Shown in pieces: positions 15,454 through 24,185 of a DNA stretch of 64,000 nucleotides. Each line of letters opens with the position of its first letter. The first letter of the stretch is position 1. The position numbers were made by a program, and so were the translations under genes. The stretch spans positions 868,001 through 932,000 of the forward strand of contig NZ_JAPDNQ010000001.1 in the NCBI RefSeq assembly GCF_025989145.1, given 5' to 3'. Below the pieces are notes generated by a model. It did no database searches. It had not been told where the DNA came from and worked only from the letters and a program-made list of their open reading frames with translations. This stretch comes from Microbacterium sp. SSM24. GTDB lineage: Bacteria > Actinomycetota > Actinomycetes > Actinomycetales > Microbacteriaceae.

Positions 15454-16338
15454 ATGACGCGCTACGAACCGGCGATCGACGTCGACGCGCTGACCGCGAT
15501 CGACGTGCACGTCCACATCGAGGTCGACGGACACGGGCACCACTCGCTGCCCGGAGACCTCGTCGACGCCGCCTCGACCTACTTCTCCGCCGACGGGCCG
15601 AGGCCCGACCTCGACTCGGTCGCGGCCTACTACCGCGAGCGCCGCATGGCCGCCGTCGTCTTCACCGTCGATGCGGAGACCCAGCTCGGGCACGCGCCGA
15701 TCTCCAGCGACGAGGTCGCTCAGGGCGCCGCACGCAACAACGATGTGCTGATCCCGTTCGGTTCCGTCGATCCGCGGCGCCCCGACGCCGTCGACCGCGC
15801 GCGCCGCCTGATCGACGACTCAGGGGTGCGCGGCTTCAAGTTCCACCCGACCGTGCAGGGGTTCGACCCGAGCGACGAGCGGCACTACCCGCTGTACGCA
15901 GTGCTGCAGGATGCCGGTGTCCCGGCACTCTTCCACACCGGCCAGACCGGGATCGGCGCGGGTCTCCCCGGCGGCCGCGGCCTGCGGCTCGGCCTCTCGA
16001 ACCCGATCCTGCTCGACCCGGTGGCCGCCGACTTCCCCGACCTGCAGATCATCATGGCCCACCCCTCGGTCCCGTGGCAGGACGAAGCGCTCTCGGTCGC
16101 GACCCACAAGCACAACACCTGGATCGACCTGTCGGGCTGGAGCCCGAAGTACTTCCCGGACTCGCTCGTGCGCGCCGCGAACTCGTACCTGAAGACCCGC
16201 GTGCTGTTCGGCAGCGACTTCCCGCTGCTCACCCCCGACCGGTGGCGCACGGACGTCGAGCAGACCGCGCTCAAGCCGGACGTCATGCCGGGAATCCTCA
16301 AGAACAACGCCGTGCGCCTGCTCGGCCTGGCGTCCTGA
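15454..16338 (+). CDS. Amidohydrolase-2 family metal-dependent hydrolase/decarboxylase
   Basis: A 294-residue member of the ACMSD-like amidohydrolase family: HVHIEVDGHGHH at about 19-30 carries the first metal ligands, GFKFHPTVQGF (about 130-140) a later His, and FGSDFPLL (about 250-257) the catalytic Asp. The family includes decarboxylases of aromatic and muconate-type acids and some lactone hydrolases. Its place between an SDR and a MaoC hydratase in a MarR-controlled operon points to a step in breaking down a ring-derived acid. The substrate cannot be read from the sequence. Confidence 0.85.
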   Translation: MTRYEPAIDVDALTAIDVHVHIEVDGHGHHSLPGDLVDAASTYFSADGPRPDLDSVAAYYRERRMAAVVFTVDAETQLGHAPISSDEVAQGAARNNDVLIPFGSVDPRRPDAVDRARRLIDDSGVRGFKFHPTVQGFDPSDERHYPLYAVLQDAGVPALFHTGQTGIGAGLPGGRGLRLGLSNPILLDPVAADFPDLQIIMAHPSVPWQDEALSVATHKHNTWIDLSGWSPKYFPDSLVRAANSYLKTRVLFGSDFPLLTPDRWRTDVEQTALKPDVMPGILKNNAVRLLGLAS

Positions 16339-16353
16339 CCGAACGGAGCACCA

Positions 16354-16806
16354 ATGACCACCACCATCGCCTACGACGCGATCTCCGGCCTCGCCGGCAC
16401 CGACCTCGGCTGGTCCGAGTGGCTCGAGGTCACGCAGGACCGCGTGAACCTCTTCGCCGACGCGACCGACGACCACCAGTGGATCCACACCGACCCGGAG
16501 CGCGCGAAGGACGGGCCCTTCGGCGCCGCGATCGCGCACGGGTTCCTGTCGCTGTCTCTCGCGGTGAAGTTCTGGACCGAGCTGCTCGACGTGACCGACG
16601 TGACCACCAAGGTCAACTACGGCCTCGACAAGGTGCGCTTCATCTCGCCCGTCACGGTCGGTGCGCGCGTGCGGATGAACGCCGTCGTCGCCGAGGTGAC
16701 CGAGATCCCCGGCGGGTACCAGCTCGTGGTCGACCAGACGATCGAGATCGAGGGCGGCTCGAAGCCGGCCGTGGTCGCACGCGGGCTGTACCGCTTCTAC
16801 GCCTGA
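16354..16806 (+). CDS. MaoC-like (R)-specific enoyl-CoA hydratase
   Basis: A 150-residue hot-dog-fold protein. FADATDDHQWIHTDPERAK (about 31-49) is the hydratase-2 motif, with catalytic Asp and His in D-D-H-Q-W-I-H; GPFGAAIAHGFLSLSL (about 50-65) covers the following substrate segment. It would hydrate a trans-2-enoyl-CoA. The gene starts 15 bp after the amidohydrolase stop. With the acyl-CoA ligase and SDR it forms most of a beta-oxidation-like sequence; a thiolase and an acyl-CoA dehydrogenase are missing locally. Confidence 0.9.
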   Translation: MTTTIAYDAISGLAGTDLGWSEWLEVTQDRVNLFADATDDHQWIHTDPERAKDGPFGAAIAHGFLSLSLAVKFWTELLDVTDVTTKVNYGLDKVRFISPVTVGARVRMNAVVAEVTEIPGGYQLVVDQTIEIEGGSKPAVVARGLYRFYA

Positions 16807-16812
16807 CGCCCC

Positions 16813-16835
16813 GGGGCGGGCGAACCGTCCGCCCC
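16813..16835. terminator. GC-rich hairpin between the MaoC and acyl-CoA ligase genes
   Basis: GGGGCGG-GCGAACCGT-CCGCCCC, 7 bp after the MaoC stop. Followed by a short pyrimidine tract, so it may terminate some transcripts before the ligase gene. Confidence 0.5.
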
Positions 16836-16891
16836 TCCCCTATCCTCGCCTCGGACGCGTCGATGCGTCCGCCTCCTCGACGAAGAGAACC

Positions 16892-18418
16892 ATGCAGACT
16901 CACGGACTCGGATCCTGGCTCCCCCGCCGCCGTCTCAGGAACCCCGACAAGACCGCGCTGATCCACGGCGATGGGCAGCAGCTGTCGTACGCCCAGCTCG
17001 CGCACACCGCAGAGCAGATCTCCGCGATCCTGGCCGAGCACGGCATCCGCGACGGCGACCGCGTCGCCTATCTCGGTGAGAACAGTCCCGAGTTCCTCGC
17101 GACGCTCTTCGGCACGGTGCGGATCGGGGCCGTGTTCGTCCCGATCAACACCCGCCTGGCCGCTCCCGAGATCCGCCACGTGCTGGCCGACTCCGGCGCG
17201 ACCGTGCTGCTGCACGACCCCGAGTTCACCGACAGGCTGGCGCCGGTGCTCGAGACGCTGGACGTCCAGGTCGTGCAGACGGGAGCATCCGGTCGCCACG
17301 GCGCCTCCGGGCTCAGCCGCCTGCTCGCCACCGCGCGCGAGGTGCCGGCTGCGGTGGAGACCTCACCGCAGCATCCCGCCGCCATCGTCTACACCTCCGG
17401 CACCACCGGGCGGGCGAAGGGCGCGGTGCTCACCCACGGCAACCTGACCGCCGTCGCTCTCAACTGCATCGTGGACTACGACGTCGACTCGAACGACGTC
17501 GCCCTCATGATCTCGCCCCTCTTCCACGTCGCCTCGCTCGGCATGGGGGCGCTCCCCGTGATGCTCAAGGGCGCGACACTCGTGCTCGAGAAGGGCTTCG
17601 AGGCCGGTCGCGCGCTCGACCTGATCGAGCAGCACGCGGTGACGATGATGTCGGGCGTGCCGACCACGTACCAGCTCATCGCCGACCACCCGTCGTGGTC
17701 CACGACCGATGTGTCGACCCTGCGCCGGCTGACGTGCGGCGGCTCGGCCGTGCCGTCGCGCATCATCGAGGCCTTCGAGGCGCGCGGCCTGGCGTTCACC
17801 CAGGGCTACGGCATGACCGAGACCTCGCCGGGCGCGACCTCGCTGTCGCCGGCGATGACCCGCGCGAAGGCCGGGAGCGTGGGGCTGCCGCACTTCTTCA
17901 CCGACGTGCGCGTCGCCGCGGAGGACGGCTCGCCTGCGCCCACGGGCGAGATCGGCGAGATCCAGATCTGGGGCCCGAACGTGTTCGCGGGCTACCACGG
18001 GCTTCCGGATGCCTCGGCCGCCGCCTTCACGCCCGACGGCTGGTTCCGCTCCGGCGATCTGGGCCGCCTCGACGAGGACGGCTACCTCTACATCGCCGAC
18101 CGGCTCAAAGACATGATCATCTCGGGCGGCGAGAACATCTATCCGGCCGAGGTCGAGAACGTCCTCACCGGGCTCGAGGGCGTGACCGGCGCCGCGGTCA
18201 TAGGCGTCCCGGACGACCGCTGGGGCGAAGTCCCGATCGCCGTCGTGACCGTGCGCGACGGTGTCCGCGTCGACACCGACACCGTCCGCGCCGCGCTGAC
18301 CGATCGGATCGCGCGCTACAAGATCCCCACGCGTGTGATCGTCGTCGCCGACCTCCCCCGCACCGCGTCGGGCAAGGTGCGCAAGAACGACCTGCGCGAG
18401 CGGTACGGCGCGGGCTGA
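16892..18418 (+). CDS. Acyl-CoA synthetase (AMP-forming)
   Basis: A 508-residue member of the ANL superfamily. The AMP-binding P-loop is AIVYTSGTTGRAKGAV (about 164-179), the adenine-binding motif GYGMTET lies near 305-311, the hinge region includes WFRSGDLGRLDEDGYLYI, and the C-terminal catalytic Lys is in RTASGKVRKNDL near 495. It activates a carboxylic acid to its CoA thioester and is probably the entry step for the compound degraded by this operon. Its CoA product is a plausible ligand for the divergent MarR regulator. The aromatic or aliphatic nature of the acid cannot be told from these motifs. Confidence 0.92.
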   Translation: MQTHGLGSWLPRRRLRNPDKTALIHGDGQQLSYAQLAHTAEQISAILAEHGIRDGDRVAYLGENSPEFLATLFGTVRIGAVFVPINTRLAAPEIRHVLADSGATVLLHDPEFTDRLAPVLETLDVQVVQTGASGRHGASGLSRLLATAREVPAAVETSPQHPAAIVYTSGTTGRAKGAVLTHGNLTAVALNCIVDYDVDSNDVALMISPLFHVASLGMGALPVMLKGATLVLEKGFEAGRALDLIEQHAVTMMSGVPTTYQLIADHPSWSTTDVSTLRRLTCGGSAVPSRIIEAFEARGLAFTQGYGMTETSPGATSLSPAMTRAKAGSVGLPHFFTDVRVAAEDGSPAPTGEIGEIQIWGPNVFAGYHGLPDASAAAFTPDGWFRSGDLGRLDEDGYLYIADRLKDMIISGGENIYPAEVENVLTGLEGVTGAAVIGVPDDRWGEVPIAVVTVRDGVRVDTDTVRAALTDRIARYKIPTRVIVVADLPRTASGKVRKNDLRERYGAG

Positions 18419-18430
18419 GACCCGGGTCTC
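18417..18430. terminator. Bidirectional palindrome between convergent genes
   Basis: Perfect 14-bp palindrome GAGACCCGGGTCTC overlaps the acyl-CoA ligase stop and sits 3 bp before the stop of the convergent amidohydrolase gene. Without a loop it would pair as a short tight stem; its position fits termination from both sides. Confidence 0.45.
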
Positions 18431-18433
18431 GCC

Positions 18434-20080
18434 TCAGCGCTCGAACACGACCTCTCCCGCGACCACGGTCACGGCGGTCTGCAGCGACACGATCGCCTCG
18501 GCGGGGAGGGTGAACGGGTCCGCTGTCGCGACCGCGATGTCGGCGCGCTCACCCACCCGGATGCGGCCGGGCCGGCCGAGCACGAGCTCGGTCGATCCGT
18601 TCGTGTACGCGCTCAGCGCCTGGGTCAGCGTCAGCGACTGATGCTCGGCGTCGAGGGTCGGCGGTGTCGCGCCGGGGGGCAACGGCGGCGCCTCGATCCC
18701 CGGAGGGAGCGGCGCCCAGCGGTTGACCACCACGTGGATCGCGAGCCACGGGTCGGCCGGCGACACCGGCCAGTCCGAGCCCATCGCCAGGTCGGCCCCG
18801 CCATCGGCCATCGTGCGGAAGGGGTAGCCCTGCAGCATCCGCTCCTCTCCGATCATCTCGACGACGAACGGGTCGGGTGCGGCCCACAGTCCCTGGATGT
18901 TCGCGGTGATCCCGAGCGGCCCGAAGCGCCGCGCGTCGTCGGGCTGCACCATCGACAGGTGCGCGACGTGATGGCGGCGTCCGGCGCCGTTGGCGGCGCG
19001 CGCGGCTTCGATCGCGTCGAGGGCCACGCGGATGCCGCGATCGCCCATGATGTGCAGGTGCAGCGCGAACCCCGCGGCGTCGAGCTGGAGCACGAACTCC
19101 CGGATGGTGTCCTCGTCGAAGTGCAGCTCCCCCGTGAAGCCGTCGTGGGTGTGGTTGGAGTACGGCTGGAGGAGAGCCGCGGTCTCGCCGTGCGGAACCC
19201 CGTCGATCATGGCCTTGGCGGTGCCGGTGTCGAACCCCGCGGCGGCGTTCTGCTCGCGCAGCTCGACGAAACGCGCGACGAGTGCCGGCACGCCCTCGCG
19301 CTGCAGACCGGGCGCGATCCACAGGGCGCCGGAGGTCTGGTCCTTGAGCGTGCCGTCGGCGATGCCCCGAAGGAACGCCGGGGTGCAGTCGGCCTTGCCG
19401 TTGTACTCGCCGAGGATCGCCTCATGCCAGCCCGTGATCCCGAGCGTCCAGAGGTGCTCCTGCGCGTTGAGGAGCCCCGCGTACATCGCGTCGTCGGTCT
19501 CGGGAGGGATCACGCGCCCCACGAGCTCCGCCGCGGTCTCGTTCAGGTAGCCGACCGGATCGCCGTCGTCGTCGAGGTGGATGTGGCCGTTGTGCGGCTG
19601 AGGGGTGTTCCGGTCGACGCCGGCGAGCTCGAGCGCCTTCGAGTTCACCCACAGCGTGTGGTGGCCGTTGTCGCTGAGTGCGACGGGGCGGTCCGGCACG
19701 ATCTCGTCGAGCTGCTGCCTGGTCGGCAGCGGGAAGAGCTCATGGCTCCAGCCGCCTCCGGTCAGCCACTCGGCGTCGCTGCGCTGTGCCCCTTCCCGGA
19801 TGAGGCTGAGGGTCTCCGGCACCGTCGTCGCCGGCGTGAGGTCGATGCTCAGCCGCTCGACGCCCGCGAACACGGCGTGCGCGTGCGCGTCGACGAAGCC
19901 GGGGTGGATGAGCCCGCCGCGCGCATCGATCACGCGGGTCGCGGCATCCGCTGTGTCGCGCACGTCGGCGTCCGAACCGACGCGGAGGATGCGGCCCGCG
20001 CCGATCGCGACCGCGGTGCTCGACGTGAGCGTCTTCCCGTCGAAGACGCGTCCGCTGACGATGATGGTTTCGGCGCTCAT
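18434..20080 (-). CDS. Amidohydrolase family 3 protein (YtcJ-like)
   Basis: A 548-residue metal-dependent amidohydrolase. The beta-sandwich N-terminus is followed by HPGFVDAHAHAVFAG (about 57-71; the HAHA segment holds metal ligands). Later ligands appear in LHLHIMGDRG and HHVAHLSMV, and the catalytic Asp in MGSDWPVSPADPW. YtcJ-type enzymes hydrolyse N-formyl, N-acyl or cyclic amide bonds. It is the last gene of the minus-strand cluster of peptide-type transporter, CocE hydrolase and DUF3237 genes, so it probably processes an imported amide or ester. Exact substrate unknown. Confidence 0.87.
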   Translation of the reverse strand: MSAETIIVSGRVFDGKTLTSSTAVAIGAGRILRVGSDADVRDTADAATRVIDARGGLIHPGFVDAHAHAVFAGVERLSIDLTPATTVPETLSLIREGAQRSDAEWLTGGGWSHELFPLPTRQQLDEIVPDRPVALSDNGHHTLWVNSKALELAGVDRNTPQPHNGHIHLDDDGDPVGYLNETAAELVGRVIPPETDDAMYAGLLNAQEHLWTLGITGWHEAILGEYNGKADCTPAFLRGIADGTLKDQTSGALWIAPGLQREGVPALVARFVELREQNAAAGFDTGTAKAMIDGVPHGETAALLQPYSNHTHDGFTGELHFDEDTIREFVLQLDAAGFALHLHIMGDRGIRVALDAIEAARAANGAGRRHHVAHLSMVQPDDARRFGPLGITANIQGLWAAPDPFVVEMIGEERMLQGYPFRTMADGGADLAMGSDWPVSPADPWLAIHVVVNRWAPLPPGIEAPPLPPGATPPTLDAEHQSLTLTQALSAYTNGSTELVLGRPGRIRVGERADIAVATADPFTLPAEAIVSLQTAVTVVAGEVVFER

Positions 20081-20125
20081 GGCTTTCCTTCGGCGATGTG
20101 GAATCGGTGGGGAGGGCGTCGGCGG

Positions 20126-20605
20126 TCAGACGAGCCGGAAGACGCGGATGACGACGTGCCCCGGCTCGGCTCGGGCGTACCCGACGAACTGGGATTCGGT
20201 GAGCCACTGCAGCTCGGGGTGCTCGGTGCGGAAGACGAAGGCGGTGCGGTAGTAGAGCTCCTCCTCGCCGACGTCCTCGCCGGCGAGCATCCGCTCGAAG
20301 GTCGCGGCATCCGTCCGCCAGATGCCGCGGTTCACGACCTCGACGCCGGCGGATCCGCCGGTCACCTCGGCCTCGATGACGTAGCGCGCGTCGAGCGTCA
20401 CGGTGAGGCCCCGGCCGTGCCACCAGTCGCCGCCGCTGTCGAGGATGCGCCCCCGCAGCCGCGGGCCGTCGAACGTTCCACCCGACACCCGGGCGAAGTG
20501 GAGTCCCTCGCCGGGAGTCGAGCCTCCGAGCGGAACCTCGTCGTCGACGGCGCAGCGCAGCTCGAAGCAGTACTCGAAGGCGGGGGTCATCAGTTCGGCG
20601 GTCAT
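20126..20605 (-). CDS. DUF3237 protein (first of two in this cluster)
   Basis: A 159-residue cytosolic protein of the DUF3237 family: FEYCFELRC at the start, then GRILDSGGDWW, ARYVIEAEVTGG and a final ESQFVGYARAEPGHVVIRVF. No catalytic motif is known for the family, although members recur in catabolic gene clusters. It lies 10 bp from the ABC ATPase gene and 45 bp from the amidohydrolase gene. A paralogue at 25896-26357 sits at the other end of the same transporter operon and shares the same N- and C-terminal blocks (FVGxAR...HVxIRVF). Confidence 0.85.
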   Translation of the reverse strand: MTAELMTPAFEYCFELRCAVDDEVPLGGSTPGEGLHFARVSGGTFDGPRLRGRILDSGGDWWHGRGLTVTLDARYVIEAEVTGGSAGVEVVNRGIWRTDAATFERMLAGEDVGEEELYYRTAFVFRTEHPELQWLTESQFVGYARAEPGHVVIRVFRLV

Positions 20606-20615
20606 GGGACTCTAT

Positions 20616-22286
20616 TCACTCGGGGACGACGGCACTGCTGCGGGTCACGGTCGGAAGCGACTGGGTCCTGCCGAGGCGGCGGCGCTTCGGCGTCCATCCT
20701 TCCCGAGGGATGGAGTCCAGCAGCAGACGGGTGTACTCGGCCTGCGGGTCGTCGAGGATGTCGGCGGCCGTGCCGAACTCCTCGATCCGCCCGGCGCGCA
20801 TCACGACGACCTGGTCGCACAGGCGGCGGATCACCGTCAGGTCGTGCGTGATCATCAGCAGCGCGACACCGGTCTCACGACGGATGCTGTCGAGCAGGGT
20901 GAGGATCTCGACCTGCGTCGTCACGTCCAGCGCCGAGACCGCCTCGTCGAGCACGAGCAGCACAGGGTCGGCGGCGAGCGCGCGCGCGATCGCGACGCGC
21001 TGCCGCTGCCCACCCGACAGCGCACGGGGCCGGACGTCGAGCAGCGCCTCGTCGAGCCGCACGTGCGCCATCAGCTCGCGGATACGCGCGTCGACCTCCC
21101 GCTTGTCCGCCCTGCGCCGGTGCACGCGGACCGCTTCGGTGAGGCACTGCCGCACGGTCTGACGCCTGTCGAGCGACTGGTACGGATCCTGGAACACCAT
21201 CTGCGCGATCTTCGCCCGATGGCGGCGGTCCCGTCCGCTGCGCGCGGGGACGCTCCAGTCCTCGCCGCCGACCGTGATCGTGCCGCTGTCGGCGCGCTCG
21301 AGGCCGAGGAGCACGCGCGCCGTCGTCGACTTCCCCGAGCCGGACTCGCCGACGATGCCGAGCGATCCGCCCGCGGCGAGCCGCATCGACACGCCGTCGA
21401 CGGCGACGAGCGTCTCACGACCGCGAGCGGCGCGCACCTGGTACGACTTGCGCAGATCCTCGATCGTGAGGATCGGCGCCTCGGCTGCGGCATCCGCTCC
21501 GATCGGCGTGCCCTCGTCGAGCGCCGCCGACATGAGGAGCTTCGTGTACGGGTCCTTCGCGTCCTGCCGCATCGTGGCGGCCCGCAGGGTCTCCACGATC
21601 CGCCCGTGCTGCATGACGTTGACCCGGTCGCAGACGGCTCCGGCCAGCGCCAGGTCGTGCGTGATGAACAGGAGCGAGAGGTCGCGGTGCGCGCGCAGAT
21701 CGGCGATGACCGCCATCACCTCTTCCTGCGTCGTCACGTCGAGGGCGGTGGTGATCTCGTCGGCGAGGAGGATGTCGGGATCCATCGCGAGCGTCGCCGC
21801 GATCATCACGCGCTGCAGCAGGCCGCCCGACAGCTCGGCGGGGAACTGCCGCATGCGCCGCGCGGGATCGGTGATCCCCACCTCGTCGAGAAGCTCGCGC
21901 GCGCGTCGATCGGCGGTCGCGGCCTTCACCCCCGCGACGTGGACGAGCGCCTCCGTCAGGAAGTCGCCGATCGTCCGCAGCGGGTTGAGGTGCGCGCGCG
22001 GGGTCTGGAAGATCATGCCGAGCCGTCGCGCGCGCACGTCACTCAGCGCCCGGGTGCTCATCGAGCCGATGTCCTGCCCGTCGATCCTGATCGCGCCGGC
22101 CGTGGTGAAGCCCTCGGGAAGCAGTCCCGCGACGGCGCGCACGGTCAGCGTCTTCCCCGAGCCGGACTCGCCGACGAGGCCCACGGCCTCGCCGCGCCCG
22201 ACCGTCAGGCTGCTGCCGAACACCAGCTGCCTCGGCCCCGGCGCGAAGATGTCGAGATCCTCGATCTCGAGCACGGCATCCGTCAT
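20616..22286 (-). CDS. Dipeptide/oligopeptide ABC transporter, fused double ATP-binding protein
   Basis: A 556-residue protein with two complete ABC ATPase domains, equal to DppD and DppF in one chain. Domain 1 has Walker A GESGSGKT near 37-44 and signature LSGGLLQR. Domain 2 has Walker A GESGSGKS near 316-323, signature LSGGQRQR and Walker B VLLVLDEAVSALD. It energises the two permeases encoded upstream, with which it overlaps by 4 nt. The fused form is common in actinobacteria and proteobacteria (Gsi/Yej-like systems). Confidence 0.93.
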   Translation of the reverse strand: MTDAVLEIEDLDIFAPGPRQLVFGSSLTVGRGEAVGLVGESGSGKTLTVRAVAGLLPEGFTTAGAIRIDGQDIGSMSTRALSDVRARRLGMIFQTPRAHLNPLRTIGDFLTEALVHVAGVKAATADRRARELLDEVGITDPARRMRQFPAELSGGLLQRVMIAATLAMDPDILLADEITTALDVTTQEEVMAVIADLRAHRDLSLLFITHDLALAGAVCDRVNVMQHGRIVETLRAATMRQDAKDPYTKLLMSAALDEGTPIGADAAAEAPILTIEDLRKSYQVRAARGRETLVAVDGVSMRLAAGGSLGIVGESGSGKSTTARVLLGLERADSGTITVGGEDWSVPARSGRDRRHRAKIAQMVFQDPYQSLDRRQTVRQCLTEAVRVHRRRADKREVDARIRELMAHVRLDEALLDVRPRALSGGQRQRVAIARALAADPVLLVLDEAVSALDVTTQVEILTLLDSIRRETGVALLMITHDLTVIRRLCDQVVVMRAGRIEEFGTAADILDDPQAEYTRLLLDSIPREGWTPKRRRLGRTQSLPTVTRSSAVVPE

Positions 22287-23146
22287 CGCTCACGCTCCTC
22301 GACCCAGATGGTGACCCTCGCGCCGATGACGCCGACGGCGAGCACGGTGGCCACGACGAAGATCGCCGGGAACACGGACTGCTCGGGCGCCCCGGCCAGG
22401 ATGCTGGCCTGCCCGGCGGCGATCATCGATCCCCAGTCGGGAGCGGGAGGCTGCTGCCCGAGGCCGAGGAACGAGATCGCGGCGAGGTCGAGCATCGCGT
22501 ACCCGAAGCCGACGGCCATCTGCGCCGCGACGAGCGGGATGAGGGCGGGGAGGAGATGACGCAGCAGCATCGCGGCGCTCGACACCCCCTGCACACGCAG
22601 GGCCGCGAAGTACGGCTTCCCGAGCTCGCGAGACGCCGCGGTCTGCGTGAGACGCGCGACCACGGGGATGTACGCGATGGACAGCGCCACGATCGGGGCG
22701 ACGAGCCCCTTGCCGAACATCGCGACGGCCAGCACGGCGAGCACGAGACCGGGGATCGCGAAGATCACGTCGACGATGCGGGCGAGTCCGCCCGACACCC
22801 AGCCCCCGAACCACGCGGCCGTGACCGCGAGCGAGAGTCCCAGGATCGTCGACAGCATCACCACGACGATCGGGGCGAAGACGCTGGCCTGCGCGCCGAC
22901 GAGCACTCGGGAGAGGATGTCGCGGCCCACGTCGTCGGTGCCGAAGAGGTGCTCGAGACTCGGCGCACCGTTCACGGGGCCGACGTAGAGCTCGTCCGCG
23001 GGGTACGGCGCGATCCACGGGCCGATGATCGCGATGACCACGATGATCCCGAAGACGACGAGCGCGGCGACGAACGTCCAGTCCTTCTTCGCGACGCGGC
23101 GTGCGACGCCGGGCACGGCGCCCTGGGCGATCTGACCGACGCTCAT
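22283..23146 (-). CDS. Peptide-type ABC transporter permease (DppC-like)
   Basis: A 287-residue inner-membrane permease with about six helices. The N-terminal OppC-type segment is followed by LFGTDDVGRDILSRVLVGAQ (about 68-87), diagnostic of DppC/OppC. The BPD_transp domain follows, with an EAA-like loop ASRELGKPYFAALRVQG (about 171-187) for ATPase docking. It overlaps its neighbours by 4 nt on both sides, so the three membrane and ATPase genes are translationally coupled. Confidence 0.92.
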   Translation of the reverse strand: MSVGQIAQGAVPGVARRVAKKDWTFVAALVVFGIIVVIAIIGPWIAPYPADELYVGPVNGAPSLEHLFGTDDVGRDILSRVLVGAQASVFAPIVVVMLSTILGLSLAVTAAWFGGWVSGGLARIVDVIFAIPGLVLAVLAVAMFGKGLVAPIVALSIAYIPVVARLTQTAASRELGKPYFAALRVQGVSSAAMLLRHLLPALIPLVAAQMAVGFGYAMLDLAAISFLGLGQQPPAPDWGSMIAAGQASILAGAPEQSVFPAIFVVATVLAVGVIGARVTIWVEERER

Positions 23147-24096
23147 GCGTTCATCCCCTCGGACAGACTCGTCGGATCGATCGCGAAGCTGATGAGGTCG
23201 GCGACGGCGTTGAGCACCACGAAGATCACGACGAGCAGCAGCGACACGATCTGCACGACGGGGAGGTCGGCGCGCGCGGCGGCCTGCACGAGCAGCGAGC
23301 CGATTCCGCCGAGTCCGAACGCGACCTCAGCGATCGCCGACGCAGCGAACAGCCCCGCGATCGTGGTCCCCGAGATCGCGAGGAGCTGCGGCGACGCGTT
23401 GCGGAAGACGTGTACCCCGAAGATCCGCCGCGCCGGGATGCCGCGCACCCGGGCCGTGTCGACGTGCTCGGAGTGGAGCTGCCCGATCAGCGCGCTGCGT
23501 GTCACACGGCTGATGTAGGCGACGAAGAGCACCGCGAGCGAGATCGCGGGCAGCACGAGATGCCACAGGCGATCCCAGAACCCTTCGCCCGCCCCGTACA
23601 CGGGGAACCAGCCGAGCGTCTTCGCGAAGATCCAGATCAGCAGGATCGCGACGACGAACGTGGGCAGGGCCATTCCCAGCGAGGTGAGGACGGCGACGGT
23701 GCGGTCGGTGCGGGCGCCGCGCGTCGCGGCCAGGATGCCGGACCCGACGCCGAAGATCAGGATCAGCACCACGGTCAGCAGGACGAGCTGGAGGGTGATT
23801 CCGAAGCGCGGGGCGACGAGCGAGACGACGTCGGTCTTGTACACGAACGACCGGCCGAAGTCGCCCTGGAAGACACCGCTGAGCCACATCCAGTAGCGGG
23901 CCCAGACGGGATCGTCCAGGTGATACTCGAGGCGGATCTGCGCGACGAGCTCGGGGGTCGGCTTCGCGCCGCCGGCGAGCGCCGCGATCGGGTCGCCGGT
24001 GAGGAGCACCGCAGAGAAGATGACGATGCTCGCGAGGAACAGCGTCAGCACGAGTCCGCCGAGTCGCCCCAGCAGGGTGCGGGTGAGAGCGTTCAC
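23143..24096 (-). CDS. Peptide-type ABC transporter permease (DppB-like)
   Basis: A 317-residue permease with the DppB arrangement: N-terminal helix (GGLVLTLFLASIVIFSAVLL), the large extracytoplasmic loop with YHLDDPVWARYWMWL and then GDFGRSF, and the BPD_transp domain with an EAA-like HVDTARVRGIPARRIFG loop. GTG 24096 is chosen because it follows a strong AGGAGG site by 9 bp and gives the normal length; an ATG 31 codons upstream would extend through Arg/Pro-rich sequence over the hairpin region. Together with the DppC-like permease it forms the membrane pore. Confidence 0.9.
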   Translation of the reverse strand: MNALTRTLLGRLGGLVLTLFLASIVIFSAVLLTGDPIAALAGGAKPTPELVAQIRLEYHLDDPVWARYWMWLSGVFQGDFGRSFVYKTDVVSLVAPRFGITLQLVLLTVVLILIFGVGSGILAATRGARTDRTVAVLTSLGMALPTFVVAILLIWIFAKTLGWFPVYGAGEGFWDRLWHLVLPAISLAVLFVAYISRVTRSALIGQLHSEHVDTARVRGIPARRIFGVHVFRNASPQLLAISGTTIAGLFAASAIAEVAFGLGGIGSLLVQAAARADLPVVQIVSLLLVVIFVVLNAVADLISFAIDPTSLSEGMNA

Positions 24097-24134
24097 TTCC
24101 CCTGTCCTCCTTTCCCACGCATGGTGTGTGTCAT

Positions 24135-24180
24135 CCTGCCGGGGCCGCGGTCGCCGAGCGACGCCCGCAGCCCCGGCAGG
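24135..24180. terminator. Hairpin between binding-protein and permease genes
   Basis: Perfect 11-bp inverted repeat CCTGCCGGGGC / GCCCCGGCAGG, starting 6 bp after the substrate-binding-protein stop on the minus strand. Likely an attenuator or 3'-end-protecting stem that keeps the binding protein more abundant than the permeases. Confidence 0.6.
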
Positions 24181-24185
24181 TCGTG

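Noticed and set aside
13236..16961. Very long plus-strand open frame of about 1,240 codons
   Set aside because: It runs out of phase over the SDR, amidohydrolase and MaoC genes and is Arg/His/Pro-rich, as high-G+C shadow frames are.
18641..20851. Long plus-strand open frame opposite the amidohydrolase and DUF3237 genes
   Set aside because: Antisense shadow; the minus-strand proteins have family motifs, this one has none.
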